From NCBI RefSeq assembly GCF_004010325.2, contig NZ_SADR02000004.1, positions 269,819 to 333,818 on the forward strand: a stretch of DNA of 64,000 nt, read 5' to 3'. Positions 1 through 7,513 of the stretch are shown one piece after another. The stretch's first letter is position 1. The number at the start of each line of letters is the position of its first letter. The DNA is from Mesorhizobium sp. M00.F.Ca.ET.216.01.1.1 (GTDB taxonomy: Bacteria; Pseudomonadota; Alphaproteobacteria; Rhizobiales; Rhizobiaceae). The position numbers and the translations under genes were made by a program. Below the pieces are notes generated by a model. That model had not been told where the DNA came from, ran no database searches, and worked only from the letters and a program-made list of their open reading frames with translations.

Positions 1-1
1 T

Positions 2-211
2 ACGCTCGAGGCCGAGGGCGAACATGTGAGGTCGTTTCAGCTGATGGCGGAGCGGTTACGGCGGAATCCGCGGGCCGCAAAGGCCCTCGCGCGCATCCCC
101 GGTCCGCTGACCGACGAGCCGTCCGAGATTGACGACTATGTTGACGTCTTCGTGCGAGGGATGCAGGAAGTGGCCCATTTCCTCGAACCCGTCAGGGCGA
201 AGCCTAGCTGA
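2..211 (+). CDS. qatC: C-terminal end of QatC-like (QueC-type) protein, cut by window edge
   Basis: An open frame runs in from the left edge and stops at 209-211, two bases before the qatD start, so only about 69 C-terminal residues are visible. They carry no catalytic motif. The call rests on position: in Qat anti-phage operons (qatABCD) the gene directly before the TatD-like qatD is the QueC-like PP-loop gene. The tail is basic, then acidic and helical. It could be another protein, but the tight spacing shows it is in one operon with the next gene. Confidence 0.5.
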   Translation, partial: TLEAEGEHVRSFQLMAERLRRNPRAAKALARIPGPLTDEPSEIDDYVDVFVRGMQEVAHFLEPVRAKPS

Positions 212-213
212 GC

Positions 214-972
214 ATGTCTGCACCACGCCTCGTCGATTTCCACAGTCACCTGGACCTGTATCCAGATCCGGCCGCGGCTATAAGAGCCTGCGAAGAGGCT
301 AAGGTGGCGACGCTCGCGGTGACGACGACGCCGAAGGCGTTCAGGCAGAACATGAACCTTGCAAAGGGCGCCGAGTTTGTGCGCATTGGGCTCGGCATTC
401 ACCCGCATCTTGCCGAGCAGCGCTGGACCGAACTGCCCCTGTTCGAGGCGCTGTTGCCCGAGACGAGGTATGTCGGCGAAGTCGGTCTCGATGCGAGCCC
501 CGCACACTACCGCTCGATCGATCGTCAAGTCGACGTCTTCAGGCGTATTCTAACCTCCTGCCAGAGGGCGGGGGACAAGATCCTCTCCGTGCATAGCGTC
601 CGCACGGCGTCGAAGGTTCTCGACCACATCGAGGAGCTGCTTCCCAAGGGCAGTGGCAAGGTGGTGCTGCACTGGTTCAGCGGATCGGTCGCAGACGCGC
701 GGCGGGCTGCGGCTCTCGGGTGCTATTTTTCCGTCAACCAGGCCATGTTCAGGTCCGAGCGGTCAGTGGCTCTCCTCGGGACCTTGCCGCTCGACCGGCT
801 GCTCACGGAGACGGATGGTCCCTTCGTGGAGGTAGATGGTTCCCCCGTCACGCCGGGCGGCGTGGACGAGGCCGTTCGCATGCTTGGCGACGTTGTGGGC
901 CTGGGCGCCGAGGAGATGCGGCGCGCCATTTTGAATAATCTAAAGGCAGTTTTGGAACGGTCCGCAAACTGA
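214..972 (+). CDS. qatD: TatD-family metal-dependent nuclease of the Qat defence system
   Basis: 252 residues with the full TatD amidohydrolase metal site in order: DFHSHLD near residue 8, YVGEVGLD near 86, SVHS near 125, VLHWFSG near 150 and LTETDGPF near 198. The family hydrolyses DNA using two metals. The N-terminal stretch LDLYPDP followed by AVTTTPKAF is characteristic of the QatD branch rather than housekeeping TatD. In Qat systems an ATPase (QatA), QatB, a QueC-like QatC and QatD together protect against phage. QatA and QatB would lie left of the window. The gene is intact and starts at ATG 214, just after the preceding stop. Confidence 0.8.
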   Translation: MSAPRLVDFHSHLDLYPDPAAAIRACEEAKVATLAVTTTPKAFRQNMNLAKGAEFVRIGLGIHPHLAEQRWTELPLFEALLPETRYVGEVGLDASPAHYRSIDRQVDVFRRILTSCQRAGDKILSVHSVRTASKVLDHIEELLPKGSGKVVLHWFSGSVADARRAAALGCYFSVNQAMFRSERSVALLGTLPLDRLLTETDGPFVEVDGSPVTPGGVDEAVRMLGDVVGLGAEEMRRAILNNLKAVLERSAN

Positions 973-1023
973 CGATTCCACGCCGACCCGAGCTTATCGT
1001 GGCCAGCGACTCTGCACCATTCG

Positions 1024-1734
1024 CTACCGGAGCTTGAGGAGCTCGATGAGCTCGTCGGCGTTGAGCAACTGGCCGGCACGCCTGTATGCCGGCGAACCGC
1101 GGCGGGCCTCGATTTCGGCATATTTCTGCAGCATCTCGCGATAAGTCGACACCGTGTTGGCGTGAGCGTTCAGGGATCTGTCCCTGAACTCCTCAAAGCG
1201 CCCGAGCTTTTCGACCATGAATTTGGCCATCGACATGTAGCGTCCCTCTTCGTTCCCGTCGAAGCCGTCAAACTTGGGGTTTTTCCCCCAGTACTTCACC
1301 TGGTCCTCGACGCGCTGCCTGTCTTCGGGACTGAGCTTCTCATATCCCCATTCAATGGCTCGCCACATCGCCATCGTGTCGACCACGAAGTCGAGCGCCT
1401 CGGGGTCGTCGACCTCATCGTGAAAGATGCCCGACATTTCCCATTCCAGGCCCCAGAAATGGCCTCCGTAGATGGCGCTCTGAATCAACTCGACTGACTT
1501 CATGTCCTCGTAGCCTTTATGCTGGCGCAGGACTTCGGCTAGCATCCACATGATCAGTTTTTCAGAGCTGGTCGGCCGGAAGGCCTTGCGCCGACCAGCC
1601 TCAAGCCCAGTATACACCAAGGTGCGGATGGCCTCTGCCCGCGAAGGGAGGTCACGCTGCTCTCCCCGCCAAGCATCGATCCGGTCAATCGTGCTTTCAT
1701 CGAGCCTGAGCTCGAATCGCTCGGTTTTCACCAT
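1024..1734 (-). CDS. Ribbon-helix-helix protein with C-terminal YfbU domain
   Basis: About 236 residues. Residues 1-45 look like a ribbon-helix-helix DNA-binding domain (ERFELRLDESTIDRIDAW, then SRAEAIRTLVYTGLE). The remainder matches the YfbU family, an all-helical domain of unknown function (motifs KLIMWMLAEVLR, WRAIEWGYEKL, FDGFDGNEE). The ATG at 1734 is preferred because GGAGGT lies about 7 nt upstream; an upstream TTG at 1746 has no such site. A perfect inverted repeat at 1751-1778 lies just upstream, suggesting autoregulation by the N-terminal domain. It may be the regulator half of a toxin-antitoxin-like or defence gene. Function is unknown. Confidence 0.75.
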   Translation of the reverse strand: MVKTERFELRLDESTIDRIDAWRGEQRDLPSRAEAIRTLVYTGLEAGRRKAFRPTSSEKLIMWMLAEVLRQHKGYEDMKSVELIQSAIYGGHFWGLEWEMSGIFHDEVDDPEALDFVVDTMAMWRAIEWGYEKLSPEDRQRVEDQVKYWGKNPKFDGFDGNEEGRYMSMAKFMVEKLGRFEEFRDRSLNAHANTVSTYREMLQKYAEIEARRGSPAYRRAGQLLNADELIELLKLR

Positions 1735-1750
1735 TTCTACCTCCAATCAA

Positions 1751-1778
1751 GTCCGTACCGAATCCATATCGTACGGAC
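1751..1778. promoter_or_regulatory. Perfect palindromic operator upstream of RHH-YfbU gene
   Basis: GTCCGTAC at 1751-1758 is matched by its exact reverse complement GTACGGAC at 1771-1778 across a 12-nt spacer, and a further GTAC-containing half-site lies at 1781-1787. It sits 17-44 nt upstream of the ATG at 1734. Ribbon-helix-helix proteins commonly bind such repeated short half-sites over their own promoter, so this is a likely autoregulatory operator. Confidence 0.55.
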
Positions 1779-1945
1779 ATTGTACGTAAGACACGGTGAA
1801 AGGCAAGCATCGCCATCTCGCATGTCGTTACTTGGGTCAGGACGGGGGCGCGTCACACCCCCCACGGCTGGCATGCCGGCCGGTGCCTGCACCTCCGGCA
1901 TGTGGCTAGGCGCTCGTCGGGACCCTCAGGGAACAGGCGAGTCGA

Positions 1946-3580
1946 TCAGAGTGCAGGTGTCAGGATCCGGGCCGTAGTACTGCGCGAACTGTCGCTCGCC
2001 AAGGCGATCAGTGCAGCATTTTCGGATTTCCCGGTAAGCCATTTGAAATCGTAGCGGAAAGGTCCCGGCTCGAGGACCCATTGCAGGGCGAGATCGAACA
2101 CGAGCATTCCGCCAAAGAAGGTGTTGACCAGTTTCTTGATGTTTTCGGGGCTCCGGCCGCGCACGGCGCGAGGAAAGATCTGCTCGGTGTCACCTCTGTC
2201 CTGGAAGAGGGACAGATGGGTGACGAACAGCGATCCGGCCTCAGGGTTGAAGTTGTCTCCCGCCATCCAGATGCCCGGCCAACAGAAAAATTCGGGACTG
2301 CGCTGCTTGTCTCGGCAAAAAGCGATGAAGTGCGAGACCAGGACCCGGACAGGCATGTTCACACCGGCATAGTTGAACGTACGATGCTCCTCCATCAGGG
2401 CATCGACAGGGCCCTTGTCGCCGAGCAGCCCGACCACGGCAGCAAGTCCCGTCCGCGGATCATCGTATCCGCATCGCTCGCTCAGTCGCGCCGCGACGTG
2501 CTCATACTCCTGAGCGGAGAAATTTTGCACCGCCTGGGCGAGCTCGGGGGTTTCGGCTGCGGCCAGGCAAAGTCTTGTGAAGCGCGCGCCAGGATCAACG
2601 TCGCGGATAAAGTCCTCGAAGAACTCGATGTCGAGCGGAAACCCCCTCGTCGGGTTGATTGCCAGATCGCAGATCAGCAGAAACAGGCCGACGATCGGGC
2701 TGTCATACCGTTCGGGCCATTCTGTCCCAGTAAGCACCAGGAACAGTTCAAACGAGTCGACATAGACGGGCGCAAAGTAGCCTTGCTCGCGATACGTCTG
2801 AAGCAGCTCGGGACCGCCTGACGATGCCAAATACTGAATTTGGCAAAAGCGGGCCTGGCCTTCGAATATCTGCTGGATGCCGATGTCGGCGTAAGGTGGG
2901 CGCGCACCGCGATGGAAGCCTTCAATCCGGCTGAGTTGAAGTTTGAGGAATTGTGCATCCCAGCGACCGGGGTCGGGAAATTGCCCTTCCGCGAAGTCAC
3001 AGGACCCGTTGATCGCGTGGACGATCTCACCATAGGTTTTGAGGTAGCTGTGCCCGACGCTCTGAAAATAGGGCGTTTGCTCCAGCGAGAGGATCGACTT
3101 CGGCGACCAGGCAAGTTGCTTGTAGAACTTGATGTCGAGCGCGTTGTTGACGGCAATATTGGCGGCGGCGAGCACCGGATCAGAGTGCGTCCGACCGTCG
3201 AGCATCGCCCTGTGCGCCCAAGCCTTTACAGGTTTGGCGACGCCGGCGCCCCGCGCAAAGGTCTGAAGAGACGTCATGCTGCCATAGATTTGCGCCGGGT
3301 ACGCCAGGCTGAGGATGAGTCCCGCAGTGGACCCCATGTGCTGCCACCAATGCACGGTTTCGTGCAGATAGGTCGAGTAGGCTTGGTACAGTTCGGCTGC
3401 GTCATGACCCTCGGTGTCGCGCTGGGTGAGCGCGTCGACAAGCTCATGGGCGCGGGGACTGAGGCGCAAGACGAAATGTTCCGTCGTGTAGCTCCCGTGG
3501 CCTGCCAGCGTGGCGTCGAACACCAGTGGATCGTTGGCTGGGTTGAGCAGATACGGATCGAGATGGGAGAACAGGGACAT
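1946..3580 (-). CDS. HExxH (zincin-like) protein of unknown family
   Basis: 544 residues from ATG 3580; upstream in-frame codons look non-coding. A single HETVHWWQH motif at residues 73-81 matches the HExxH zinc-binding core of gluzincin-type metallopeptidases. There is no signal peptide or membrane segment, so it should be cytoplasmic. The rest is helical and aromatic-rich, with a GIQQIFEGQARF stretch near residue 225 whose Glu could be a third zinc ligand. It stands alone between the YfbU gene and a HEPN-like gene, all on the minus strand, in a defence-rich region. I do not recognise the family. Protease activity is an inference from the motif only. Confidence 0.7.
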   Translation of the reverse strand: MSLFSHLDPYLLNPANDPLVFDATLAGHGSYTTEHFVLRLSPRAHELVDALTQRDTEGHDAAELYQAYSTYLHETVHWWQHMGSTAGLILSLAYPAQIYGSMTSLQTFARGAGVAKPVKAWAHRAMLDGRTHSDPVLAAANIAVNNALDIKFYKQLAWSPKSILSLEQTPYFQSVGHSYLKTYGEIVHAINGSCDFAEGQFPDPGRWDAQFLKLQLSRIEGFHRGARPPYADIGIQQIFEGQARFCQIQYLASSGGPELLQTYREQGYFAPVYVDSFELFLVLTGTEWPERYDSPIVGLFLLICDLAINPTRGFPLDIEFFEDFIRDVDPGARFTRLCLAAAETPELAQAVQNFSAQEYEHVAARLSERCGYDDPRTGLAAVVGLLGDKGPVDALMEEHRTFNYAGVNMPVRVLVSHFIAFCRDKQRSPEFFCWPGIWMAGDNFNPEAGSLFVTHLSLFQDRGDTEQIFPRAVRGRSPENIKKLVNTFFGGMLVFDLALQWVLEPGPFRYDFKWLTGKSENAALIALASDSSRSTTARILTPAL

Positions 3581-3817
3581 GGGAGAACTGTAGCAGAGAT
3601 TGCCTACGGAAGCGGACAAACGCCGGGCTACCAGGCGATCGGCCTGACGGCACGCCACGGCGGTGCAGGTCGGCCTGGAATTCGTCAGTCCGGAGGCGCC
3701 AATCGGCGTATTCCCTTGCGCCGTACTCCTTCGCATGGACCGACCGGGCGTCTTCGTGGGCGAGACACCGAAAAAAGCGGGGCCTGACGAAAAGAATAGT
3801 TCGCTGGGGCGGCGCGC

Positions 3818-4354
3818 TTAAGGGTGTGGGTTGCCGAGCGGATCCATGCCGAGCGCCAGCCTGACGCTCTCTCGGATGCTTTCAGTCATCGCCAGCAGAA
3901 CTTCCGGTCGGATGTCTCCGGGCTTTTCAACCACCATATAGCGCACACGCACATAATCGTTCTTGTCGGCCAGAGTTTTGGCTTGGCTGACAGTTCTGGC
4001 AGGCAGGACCAGGCCTGAACCTTGAGCGGCCACAGCCATCTCGTGCAGATTGTGCCCCAAGGCCCGCAAAGCCTCAATGTCTCGGCCCGCGCTGCGGAGG
4101 TAGCATTTCAGGAAGAGTTCGCACGCATGGTAGCAAAGCAACCTGGTCGGTCCCGACGTCAGACCGCGGCGACCGGCATCAACGGCCTTCGCGGCCTGCA
4201 AAAAGGAGTCGGCGAGCAGGAAAATACCGAACGGGGTGGCGCCTTCCGATTCTGGGATCATGCAGTCCAGTTGATTTTGGTGTTCTGGAGTCTCAAGTCG
4301 AAGTGCCCCCGACCGATATGACGCCGTTCGATTGAGATTCTCCGTGCATGGCAC
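3818..4354 (-). CDS. HEPN-like helical protein
   Basis: 178 residues, or 147 if the internal Met at codon 32 is used (ATG near 4261). The central segment LLCYHACELFLKCYLRSAG followed by LRALGHNLHEM resembles HEPN-type helical bundles such as AbiV-like proteins, where a helix carrying Leu-Lys-x-x-Leu is followed by LGHDL. No clear RxxxxH RNase motif is seen, so it may be non-catalytic. The tRNA-like gene ends 16 nt upstream of its long start and the HTH gene lies beyond that on the same strand. Assignment rests on general similarity only. Confidence 0.5.
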   Translation of the reverse strand: MPCTENLNRTASYRSGALRLETPEHQNQLDCMIPESEGATPFGIFLLADSFLQAAKAVDAGRRGLTSGPTRLLCYHACELFLKCYLRSAGRDIEALRALGHNLHEMAVAAQGSGLVLPARTVSQAKTLADKNDYVRVRYMVVEKPGDIRPEVLLAMTESIRESVRLALGMDPLGNPHP

Positions 4355-4370
4355 GACTCCCGGTGGGCCT

Positions 4371-4478
4371 TGGACGTGACGGCAGGACTTGAACCTGGGA
4401 CCTCCTCGCCCCTAGATAGCGGTGTCACGCACCACCCAGGTCGAAAGCGAGGCGCTCTATCCTCTGAGCTACGCCACG
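4371..4478 (-). tRNA. tRNA-like gene with 32-nt insertion in the anticodon loop
   Basis: Read on the minus strand, every tRNA part except the anticodon loop is canonical. The acceptor CGTGGCG (4478-4472) pairs with CGTCACG (4381-4375), the D stem is GCTC/GAGC with loop AGAGGATA, the T loop is TTCAAGT, and T plus an encoded CCA end the gene at 4371. The anticodon stem halves CCTCG (4452-4448) and CGAGG (4408-4404) pair perfectly but are 39 nt apart instead of 7. A 32-nt segment (4440-4409) with its own GGTG/CACC hairpin lies between. Without it the loop is CTTTCGA, which would read UUC. One T-stem pair is C-C. It may be a disrupted tRNA relic or one carrying an unusual small intron. Confidence 0.6.
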
Positions 4479-4484
4479 ATCTGC

Positions 4485-4967
4485 CTATGCATCGTTGTCC
4501 ACGACCAGCTGCGGCTTCTTACGCTTCAACCGGTTCGATCTCTCCTCGGCCGCCTTCTTGATCTCGGCGGCCTTTTCCAGCGCAAACGGCTTGGCGGCCT
4601 CGATCAGGCCATCGAAATGATAGCGGTTCGTCATGCTGCCATTGGGCGTGTTGCGCCGTTCCTCCCGGCCAAGAAGTTTAAGGGCCTCGAGGGCGGCAAT
4701 GCGTTTCTGAATGGTGCGGGGCGTCACCCCGATCGCCTTGGCGATGGTTTCGACCGAGGGGTGGGGAAGGTTGTCGGGCAGCCACCAGTACTGGACCAGG
4801 TGGATGATGATGTTCATGTCGAGCGCATCGAGGCCGAGAGCCTGCTGCTTCTCGATGATGATGTTGGGGAAAGCGCTCCAGCCCGTGGCCATGAGTGCCT
4901 TGGTCCACTTCTTCTCGTTGGTGCGTAGCTTGTCGACGTCTGCCTTGGCGGTTTCTGGCTGGGCCAT
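4485..4967 (-). CDS. Helix-turn-helix (HTH_36-like) DNA-binding protein
   Basis: 160 residues from ATG 4967, chosen because GGGAG lies about 8 nt upstream. A winged-helix-like region at residues 50-105 contains HPSVETIAKAIGVTPRTIQKRI, like the HTH_36 domain of plasmid and phage replication-initiator-type proteins. The C-terminus is a charged helix ending in RLKRKKP. It lies 6 nt upstream of the tRNA-like gene on the same strand, so the two may be co-transcribed. Such genes often belong to mobile elements. A regulatory or replication role is an inference. Confidence 0.65.
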   Translation of the reverse strand: MAQPETAKADVDKLRTNEKKWTKALMATGWSAFPNIIIEKQQALGLDALDMNIIIHLVQYWWLPDNLPHPSVETIAKAIGVTPRTIQKRIAALEALKLLGREERRNTPNGSMTNRYHFDGLIEAAKPFALEKAAEIKKAAEERSNRLKRKKPQLVVDNDA

Positions 4968-5220
4968 CTGAGGCTCCCTGTGATGAACTGCGCCTAGATA
5001 TGGTGGTTTCCCGTGATGACGCAAGGGCATTGGGGACGGTTCTGCATTCAGGGGGAGGGTGTTTCAAGGTTCGCCCGGCCTATGTCCCTGGATTCAGGGG
5101 CCGGGGAACCGCGCTGCACCCAAAGAAGAGGACTTGATAATATGAAGTGCCGATCAGACGAACCGTGCTATATGCAAGCGATAAGATAGGGACCCCCCGA
5201 CCAGAGGTTCACCCGGGGTG

Positions 5221-5249
5221 TTGACAAAGAGAGCGTCAATACCCATACT
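5221..5249 (+). promoter_or_regulatory. Sigma-70-type promoter for a small RNA
   Basis: TTGACA at 5221-5226 and CATACT at 5244-5249 are separated by exactly 17 nt, a near-consensus housekeeping promoter pointing right. No coding start follows; two RNA hairpins do. Confidence 0.5.
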
Positions 5250-5255
5250 TTGGGC

Positions 5256-5338
5256 GTGAGCATCGCTCCGGGGTTGGCGCCAGGCGCCAGCCGAACTTTT
5301 CAAAACGAAGGCCCGGCTAGTCCGGGTCTTTGTTTTTT
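5256..5338 (+). ncRNA. Predicted ~80-nt small RNA with two hairpins, antisense to the DUF3800 3' end
   Basis: Starting about 7 nt after the predicted -10, the segment has a 9-bp hairpin with a 3-nt loop at 5272-5292 and a 10-bp stem with a 5-nt loop at 5307-5331. The second is followed by T6 at 5333-5338, a textbook intrinsic terminator. No start codon with a ribosome site is apparent. The terminator overlaps the last codons of the convergent DUF3800 gene (stop at 5317), so the RNA would be antisense to the end of that mRNA. It could be a regulatory RNA or an RNA antitoxin. Prediction only. Confidence 0.4.
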
Positions 5339-6222
5339 ATCCGTTCAAAGCAGCTGTATTTGATGCCGCAGGATGCCAGGTCCTCGGGCTGCAGGTGCGC
5401 GTCGATGAGACGCTTGTGGTCCATCAGGGCCCTGTAGGGCCGGTAGGACGGGTCATAGCCGCCCTTGGCCATCGGATAGAGGTAGAGATCGGCGATCTGC
5501 AACATCGGCGTGGCTTTGGTTCTGCCGCGGGGCTCCCCGCGCACGATGTCCCTGAACTCCTCGGCAGTTAACGACCCGTAGCTGGCGGAGTTGGCGCCGT
5601 CGAACGGCATCCCCTGCGTCTTCAGGATCCGCGTGTAGGCCACCAGGTCGCGGTCCTCGGCTTTGCCGGCGCGCTCGAAGAACACGCGCAGCTTGCGGTC
5701 CTGGCTGCGGGCATATTTGGCGGCGCGCTCGATCAGGATGCAGTAGGCGGTCTTGCACATGAACCAGAGCTGGTCCCGGTACCGGTCGCGGTAGCGGGCA
5801 ACATAGCCCGGTCGGTCGATGACCGCGGCGATGCCGATCACGGGCAGCCCAAGCAGCATCCCCTGCAAGTCTCCCAGGAATTCAAAAGCGGACTCCGGCT
5901 TCTTCAGCCAGCCGAAGTCGCCACGGCCGCCCCGGATCGCCCAGGAGTGGAGCGGGTAGGTGATGCCGTGCTTCTGGCAGAAGGCCTTGTGGCGGGCATA
6001 GAGCTCATCGACGTCTTCCTCGTTGATGAGGATGCCGCCGAGGGCGAAATAATCCATTTCGTCCCGGCGCTTCTCTCTGGGCTCTCGGTCTGGCTCACGG
6101 CTGCCGCTGTCATCGAGGTAAAGGTGGATTTCGCGGTCGGTCACGGGCAGGCTTTCAATTTCCGCACCAGCTTGGCTCAAAAACCTGAACCTGTACAGCT
6201 TGGCGACACTCGTGCGCGCCAC
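5317..6222 (-). CDS. DUF3800 domain protein
   Basis: 301 residues. The hallmark LYLDDSG at about residue 34 begins the DUF3800 core, a predicted RNase H-like fold with acidic catalytic residues. FALGGILI, the IAAVIDRPGY strand and the C-terminal LQIADLYLYP also fit, the last Asp being the usual distal acidic residue. DUF3800 genes are common in prophages and defence islands, and a nuclease role is inferred. Its 5' end overlaps the extended 5' end of the divergent MBL-fold gene, and its 3' end overlaps the predicted small RNA terminator. It may belong functionally with the ubiquitin-like module. Confidence 0.8.
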   Translation of the reverse strand: MARTSVAKLYRFRFLSQAGAEIESLPVTDREIHLYLDDSGSREPDREPREKRRDEMDYFALGGILINEEDVDELYARHKAFCQKHGITYPLHSWAIRGGRGDFGWLKKPESAFEFLGDLQGMLLGLPVIGIAAVIDRPGYVARYRDRYRDQLWFMCKTAYCILIERAAKYARSQDRKLRVFFERAGKAEDRDLVAYTRILKTQGMPFDGANSASYGSLTAEEFRDIVRGEPRGRTKATPMLQIADLYLYPMAKGGYDPSYRPYRALMDHKRLIDAHLQPEDLASCGIKYSCFERIKNKDPD

Positions 6223-7510
6223 AGGGAACGTTGCAGCTCAGGCCGATTTCATCTGCACCATCAGCGTCTCGCAGCTGAGGGTGAGTTGGCGGGCATATGC
6301 CTTCGAGGCGTCAAGCGTGGCTCGCTTGGTGACGCAAAGATCAGGTAGCCCGCATGCACGGCGGCGAGGATGCCGAGGGCCGCAAGCTTTCCATGGGTTA
6401 GCTCGGCAAACGATCCTCGTCGACATCAACATCCGCGCCGCCGCCGACGATCCCGAGGACGACACCTACGACGTTGCCCAGGATCTCAAGAGGCGCCTCT
6501 CCCGCGACGACAAGGGCCGGCTCTACGTCGACGCCTTCCTGCTCTCGCACCCGGATTCCGACCACGTGACCGGGCTCACGACGCATTTCCACCTCGGCCC
6601 GCCCGAGGATTTCCCGGAGGGTGACGAGAACCTCATCCTGATCCGCGAAATGTGGTCGTCGCCGATCGTGTTCCGGCGCGCCAGCAAGCAGCACAAGCTC
6701 TGCGACGAGGCCAAGGCGTGGGCCACCGAAGCGCGGCGCCGGGTCGCGCTGTTCAAAGAGAAGGGCCTGACCGGCACCGGTTCAGGCGACCGCATCCTGA
6801 TCCTCGGTGAGGATAAAGACGGCAAGACCGATGATCTCACGGACATCCCGGTCAAGCAGGACGGCCTGCTGACCGCAGCTGACCGCGTGAACACGGGCCA
6901 GTTCGAAGGCCGCCTGCTGGCGCCGATGTACGTCGACGAAGACGACAAGGAGCTGATCGAAGTCCTCGAGAAGAACAACTCCTCGGCGATCGTGCGGTTC
7001 TCCATCGCCGGCGACGGCGTGGCCGACCGCTGCCGCTTCCTGACCGGTGGCGACGCGGACGTCTCCATCTGGGACCGGCTGTGGCAGCGCCACAAGGACA
7101 GTAACAAGGACTGGCTCAGCTACGATGTCATGGAGACGCCGCACCACTGCTCCTGGCGCACCCTGAGCCACGACCGCTGGTCCGAGATGGGCGAGAAGGT
7201 CAAGGTGTCCGAGGACGCCAGGAACGCACTCTCCCAGACCCGTGACGGCGCCATCATCGTCGCCTCCTGCAAGCCCATCAAAAAGGACGACGACAACCCG
7301 CCTCATGAGCGGGCCAAGCGGGAATATGTCTCGATCACCTCGGCCGAACGCTTCATCTGCACGACCGAGTATGCCGATGAGCACGACGGGCCGGTCGAGT
7401 TCAACATCACCGGCGTCGGCACATCCAAGCAGCTGGCGCTGACCCCGAAAAAGGCCGCCTCGATCGCCGGCGTGACCGGAGTGACGACGACGCCCAGATC
7501 CCACGGCTGA
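6200..7510 (+). CDS. MBL-fold metallohydrolase of a ubiquitin-like module; start uncertain
   Basis: The conserved sequence begins at about 6412 (QTILVDINI); the ~70 codons before it look non-coding, so the real start may be lost or lie in another frame. The metallo-beta-lactamase fold is shown by LLSHPDSDHVTGL (HxDxDH-type metal site), GGDADVSIW and METPHHCSW. This resembles the ComEC/Rec2-like branch, usually nucleases or phosphodiesterases. It ends 3 nt before the E2 gene. Comparative genomics of prokaryotic ubiquitin-like systems has described MBL proteins beside E2 and E1-JAB genes, which fits this layout. Its substrate is unknown. Confidence 0.7.
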   Translation: MATLVRATGNVAAQADFICTISVSQLRVSWRAYAFEASSVARLVTQRSGSPHARRRGCRGPQAFHGLARQTILVDINIRAAADDPEDDTYDVAQDLKRRLSRDDKGRLYVDAFLLSHPDSDHVTGLTTHFHLGPPEDFPEGDENLILIREMWSSPIVFRRASKQHKLCDEAKAWATEARRRVALFKEKGLTGTGSGDRILILGEDKDGKTDDLTDIPVKQDGLLTAADRVNTGQFEGRLLAPMYVDEDDKELIEVLEKNNSSAIVRFSIAGDGVADRCRFLTGGDADVSIWDRLWQRHKDSNKDWLSYDVMETPHHCSWRTLSHDRWSEMGEKVKVSEDARNALSQTRDGAIIVASCKPIKKDDDNPPHERAKREYVSITSAERFICTTEYADEHDGPVEFNITGVGTSKQLALTPKKAASIAGVTGVTTTPRSHG

Positions 7511-7513
7511 GCC

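Noticed and set aside
4409..4440. Group I intron in the tRNA-like gene
   Set aside because: At 32 nt the insert is far too short for a self-splicing intron and lacks its core elements.
6238..6465. Minus-strand C-terminal gene fragment just upstream of DUF3800
   Set aside because: The tail (SKAYARQLTLSCETLMVQMKSA) looks protein-like, but the frame has no supported start or family and overlaps the 5' end of the MBL gene. Too weak to annotate.
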